Source: Soonwooa sp032062245
GTDB lineage: Bacteria > Bacteroidota > Bacteroidia > Flavobacteriales > Weeksellaceae
DNA: 64,000 bases
NCBI RefSeq assembly: GCF_032062245.1
Contig: NZ_DAMBQF010000011.1
Location: forward strand, 1 to 64,000
Direction: 5' to 3'
Shown here: piece by piece, positions 62,960 through 64,000 of the stretch
Position numbering within the stretch: the stretch's first letter is position 1
Layout of the letters: the number at the start of each line of letters is the position of its first letter
Position numbers and translations under genes: made by a program
The notes under the pieces: model-generated
Told to the model about the DNA's origin: nothing
What the model saw: only the letters and a program-made list of their open reading frames with translations
Database searches by the model: none

Positions 62960-64000
62960 TTAAACCATTTCAATCAAACTTCCTCGTTCTGCATCTTTGG
63001 TAATGGAAAGCGAAACAGGAATTTTTTCCTTCAGTTCTTCCACATGAGAAATGATGCCGACAATTCGATTTTCTTTCTGTAAGTTCATTAATGTCTCGAA
63101 AACAATATTCACAGATTCCTGATCTTGGGTTCCGAAACCTTCGTCTATAAAAAAGAAATTTCGGTCGGCTTTTGCATGACTCTGCACACTTTCAGCCAAA
63201 GCCAAGGCAAGCGAAAGCGAAACCTGAAAAGATTGCCCTCCCGACAAAGTTTTTACACTGCGCGATTTACCGTCGTTTAAGTAATCTATAATTTCGAAAT
63301 CGTTGCTTTCGTTGACACGCAAACTGAGTTGATTTCTCGTCATTTTGTGAAAGCGTTCATTGGCGTTGTCGCACAAATTGCCGAGGTAAATGGAAGAAAC
63401 ATATTCTACAAATCCAGAACCTTTGAAGAGATTAATCATTTTGGATAAGTTTAATGCCCGTTTTTCCAGCGCCTCTTTTTTGTCCAGATGTTCTTTCATT
63501 TTTTGCAACTCGCCTTTTTGACGGCTCAATTCGGCTTCTTTTTGAATGACTACTCTATTTGCCTCATCTACATTTTTACTTGCTTCGTTGAATTTCGTTT
63601 CTGATGCGGAAAACTCTTCTTCGCTGAATGACAAATCTTTCAACTTCTTCTCTAATTCAGCGATAGATGACTTCAAAATACCATACGCGATATTGAAATT
63701 TTTGATTTTTTCATTATTGGCGCTTACATCAGTTGTTTTTGATAAGGTATTTGAAATAAATTCTTCACTTTCAATTTGATGGTCACTTATTAATTGCAAA
63801 ATTTGATCTTGAACTGATGTTTTCTCTCCATCCAATCTTTTTACATCATCTTCCAAAGTGTTTTTCCTTGTTTCGGAAGCCGTTATTTTGGGTAGAATTT
63901 CCTTTTTGGAGTTTTCAAGTTCGAGCAAATCTTTTTCTAATTGATTGTTTTTAGCAAGATTTTGATTGAATAAATCTTGGACTTCCACCAAAGTTTTTTC
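62960..64000 (-). CDS. sbcC: SbcC-type exonuclease ATPase subunit, C-terminal part (gene runs off the window)
   Basis: About 346 residues are visible, open to the window edge. A coiled coil leads into the C-terminal ABC-ATPase lobe, with the signature TLSGGQSFQVSLSLALALAE, Walker B FFFIDEGFGTQD and H-loop VGIISHVEEL. SbcC with SbcD cuts hairpins and DNA ends during repair. It is 84 bases upstream of the giant helicase gene on the same strand, so the two are probably one transcript. The window edge hides its N-terminus and any sbcD. Confidence 0.9.
   Translation of the reverse strand, partial: EKTLVEVQDLFNQNLAKNNQLEKDLLELENSKKEILPKITASETRKNTLEDDVKRLDGEKTSVQDQILQLISDHQIESEEFISNTLSKTTDVSANNEKIKNFNIAYGILKSSIAELEKKLKDLSFSEEEFSASETKFNEASKNVDEANRVVIQKEAELSRQKGELQKMKEHLDKKEALEKRALNLSKMINLFKGSGFVEYVSSIYLGNLCDNANERFHKMTRNQLSLRVNESNDFEIIDYLNDGKSRSVKTLSGGQSFQVSLSLALALAESVQSHAKADRNFFFIDEGFGTQDQESVNIVFETLMNLQKENRIVGIISHVEELKEKIPVSLSITKDAERGSLIEMV

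Overview
The window looks like chromosome of a flavobacterium of the Chryseobacterium/Weeksellaceae type (Bacteroidota). The DNA is AT-rich. Most intergenic regions carry the Bacteroidota sigma-A -7 box TAnnTTTG, often with an upstream TTG/TTTG. Genes include a type IX secretion component (PorQ), a full Bat (batABCD) aerotolerance-type cluster, TamL, DUF4834 and an FMN/Fe-S glutamate-synthase-like protein. The genus is inferred from gene content, not from a marker-gene comparison.

Layout. 1-11.4 kb (minus strand): a WG/SEL1-repeat protein, purine synthesis (purL, purB), a membrane-anchored glutamate-synthase-like enzyme, and frr-pyrH. 11.5-20.6 kb (mostly plus): porQ, cmk, a YtxH/holin/unknown envelope trio, a SpoU methyltransferase overlapping head-to-head with tamL, then a coiled-coil gene, zapA, a 6S RNA and rny. 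20.6-27 kb: GC-rich interspersed repeats around a 51-residue ORF, then YfhO, DUF4834, DUF6263, rlmB and DinB. 27-35.6 kb: MoxR-DUF58-unknown-BatA-BatB, a terminator/promoter break, BatC-BatD, MarC. 35.6-44.5 kb: glnS, a PhoB/PhoR-like two-component pair, an acidic pRiA4b-type protein, a GH13 lipoprotein, small lipoproteins, pirin, and a GNAT gene broken by one base. 44.6-50.8 kb: an RND efflux operon (adaptor, pump, outer-membrane channel) behind a clear promoter and a small leader protein gene.

51-54 kb is decaying. It holds small unknown secreted proteins and a YadA-head-like surface protein gene with three in-frame stops and at least one frameshift. At 54,052 the 3' half of a CAU-anticodon tRNA lies alone beside a tyrosine recombinase. 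This is the left boundary of an integrated element that continues past the right edge. Inside the element are a broken excisionase-type HTH gene, about 1.1 kb of structured, repeat-rich DNA with a consensus promoter and a tiny basic ORF, a 1,934-residue protein (transglutaminase-like region, DUF4011, SF1 helicase, Vsr-like nuclease, DUF3320), and the C-terminal end of SbcC. The giant helicase-nuclease next to SbcC in an integrase-linked island is the best candidate here for a defence or DNA-processing system. Its function is inferred from domains only.

Start codons were revised where TTG/GTG extensions run into a promoter or terminator (porQ, tamL, DUF4834) or past a lipoprotein or secretion signal (batD, the TolC-like channel, the 41.9-42.8 kb lipoprotein).
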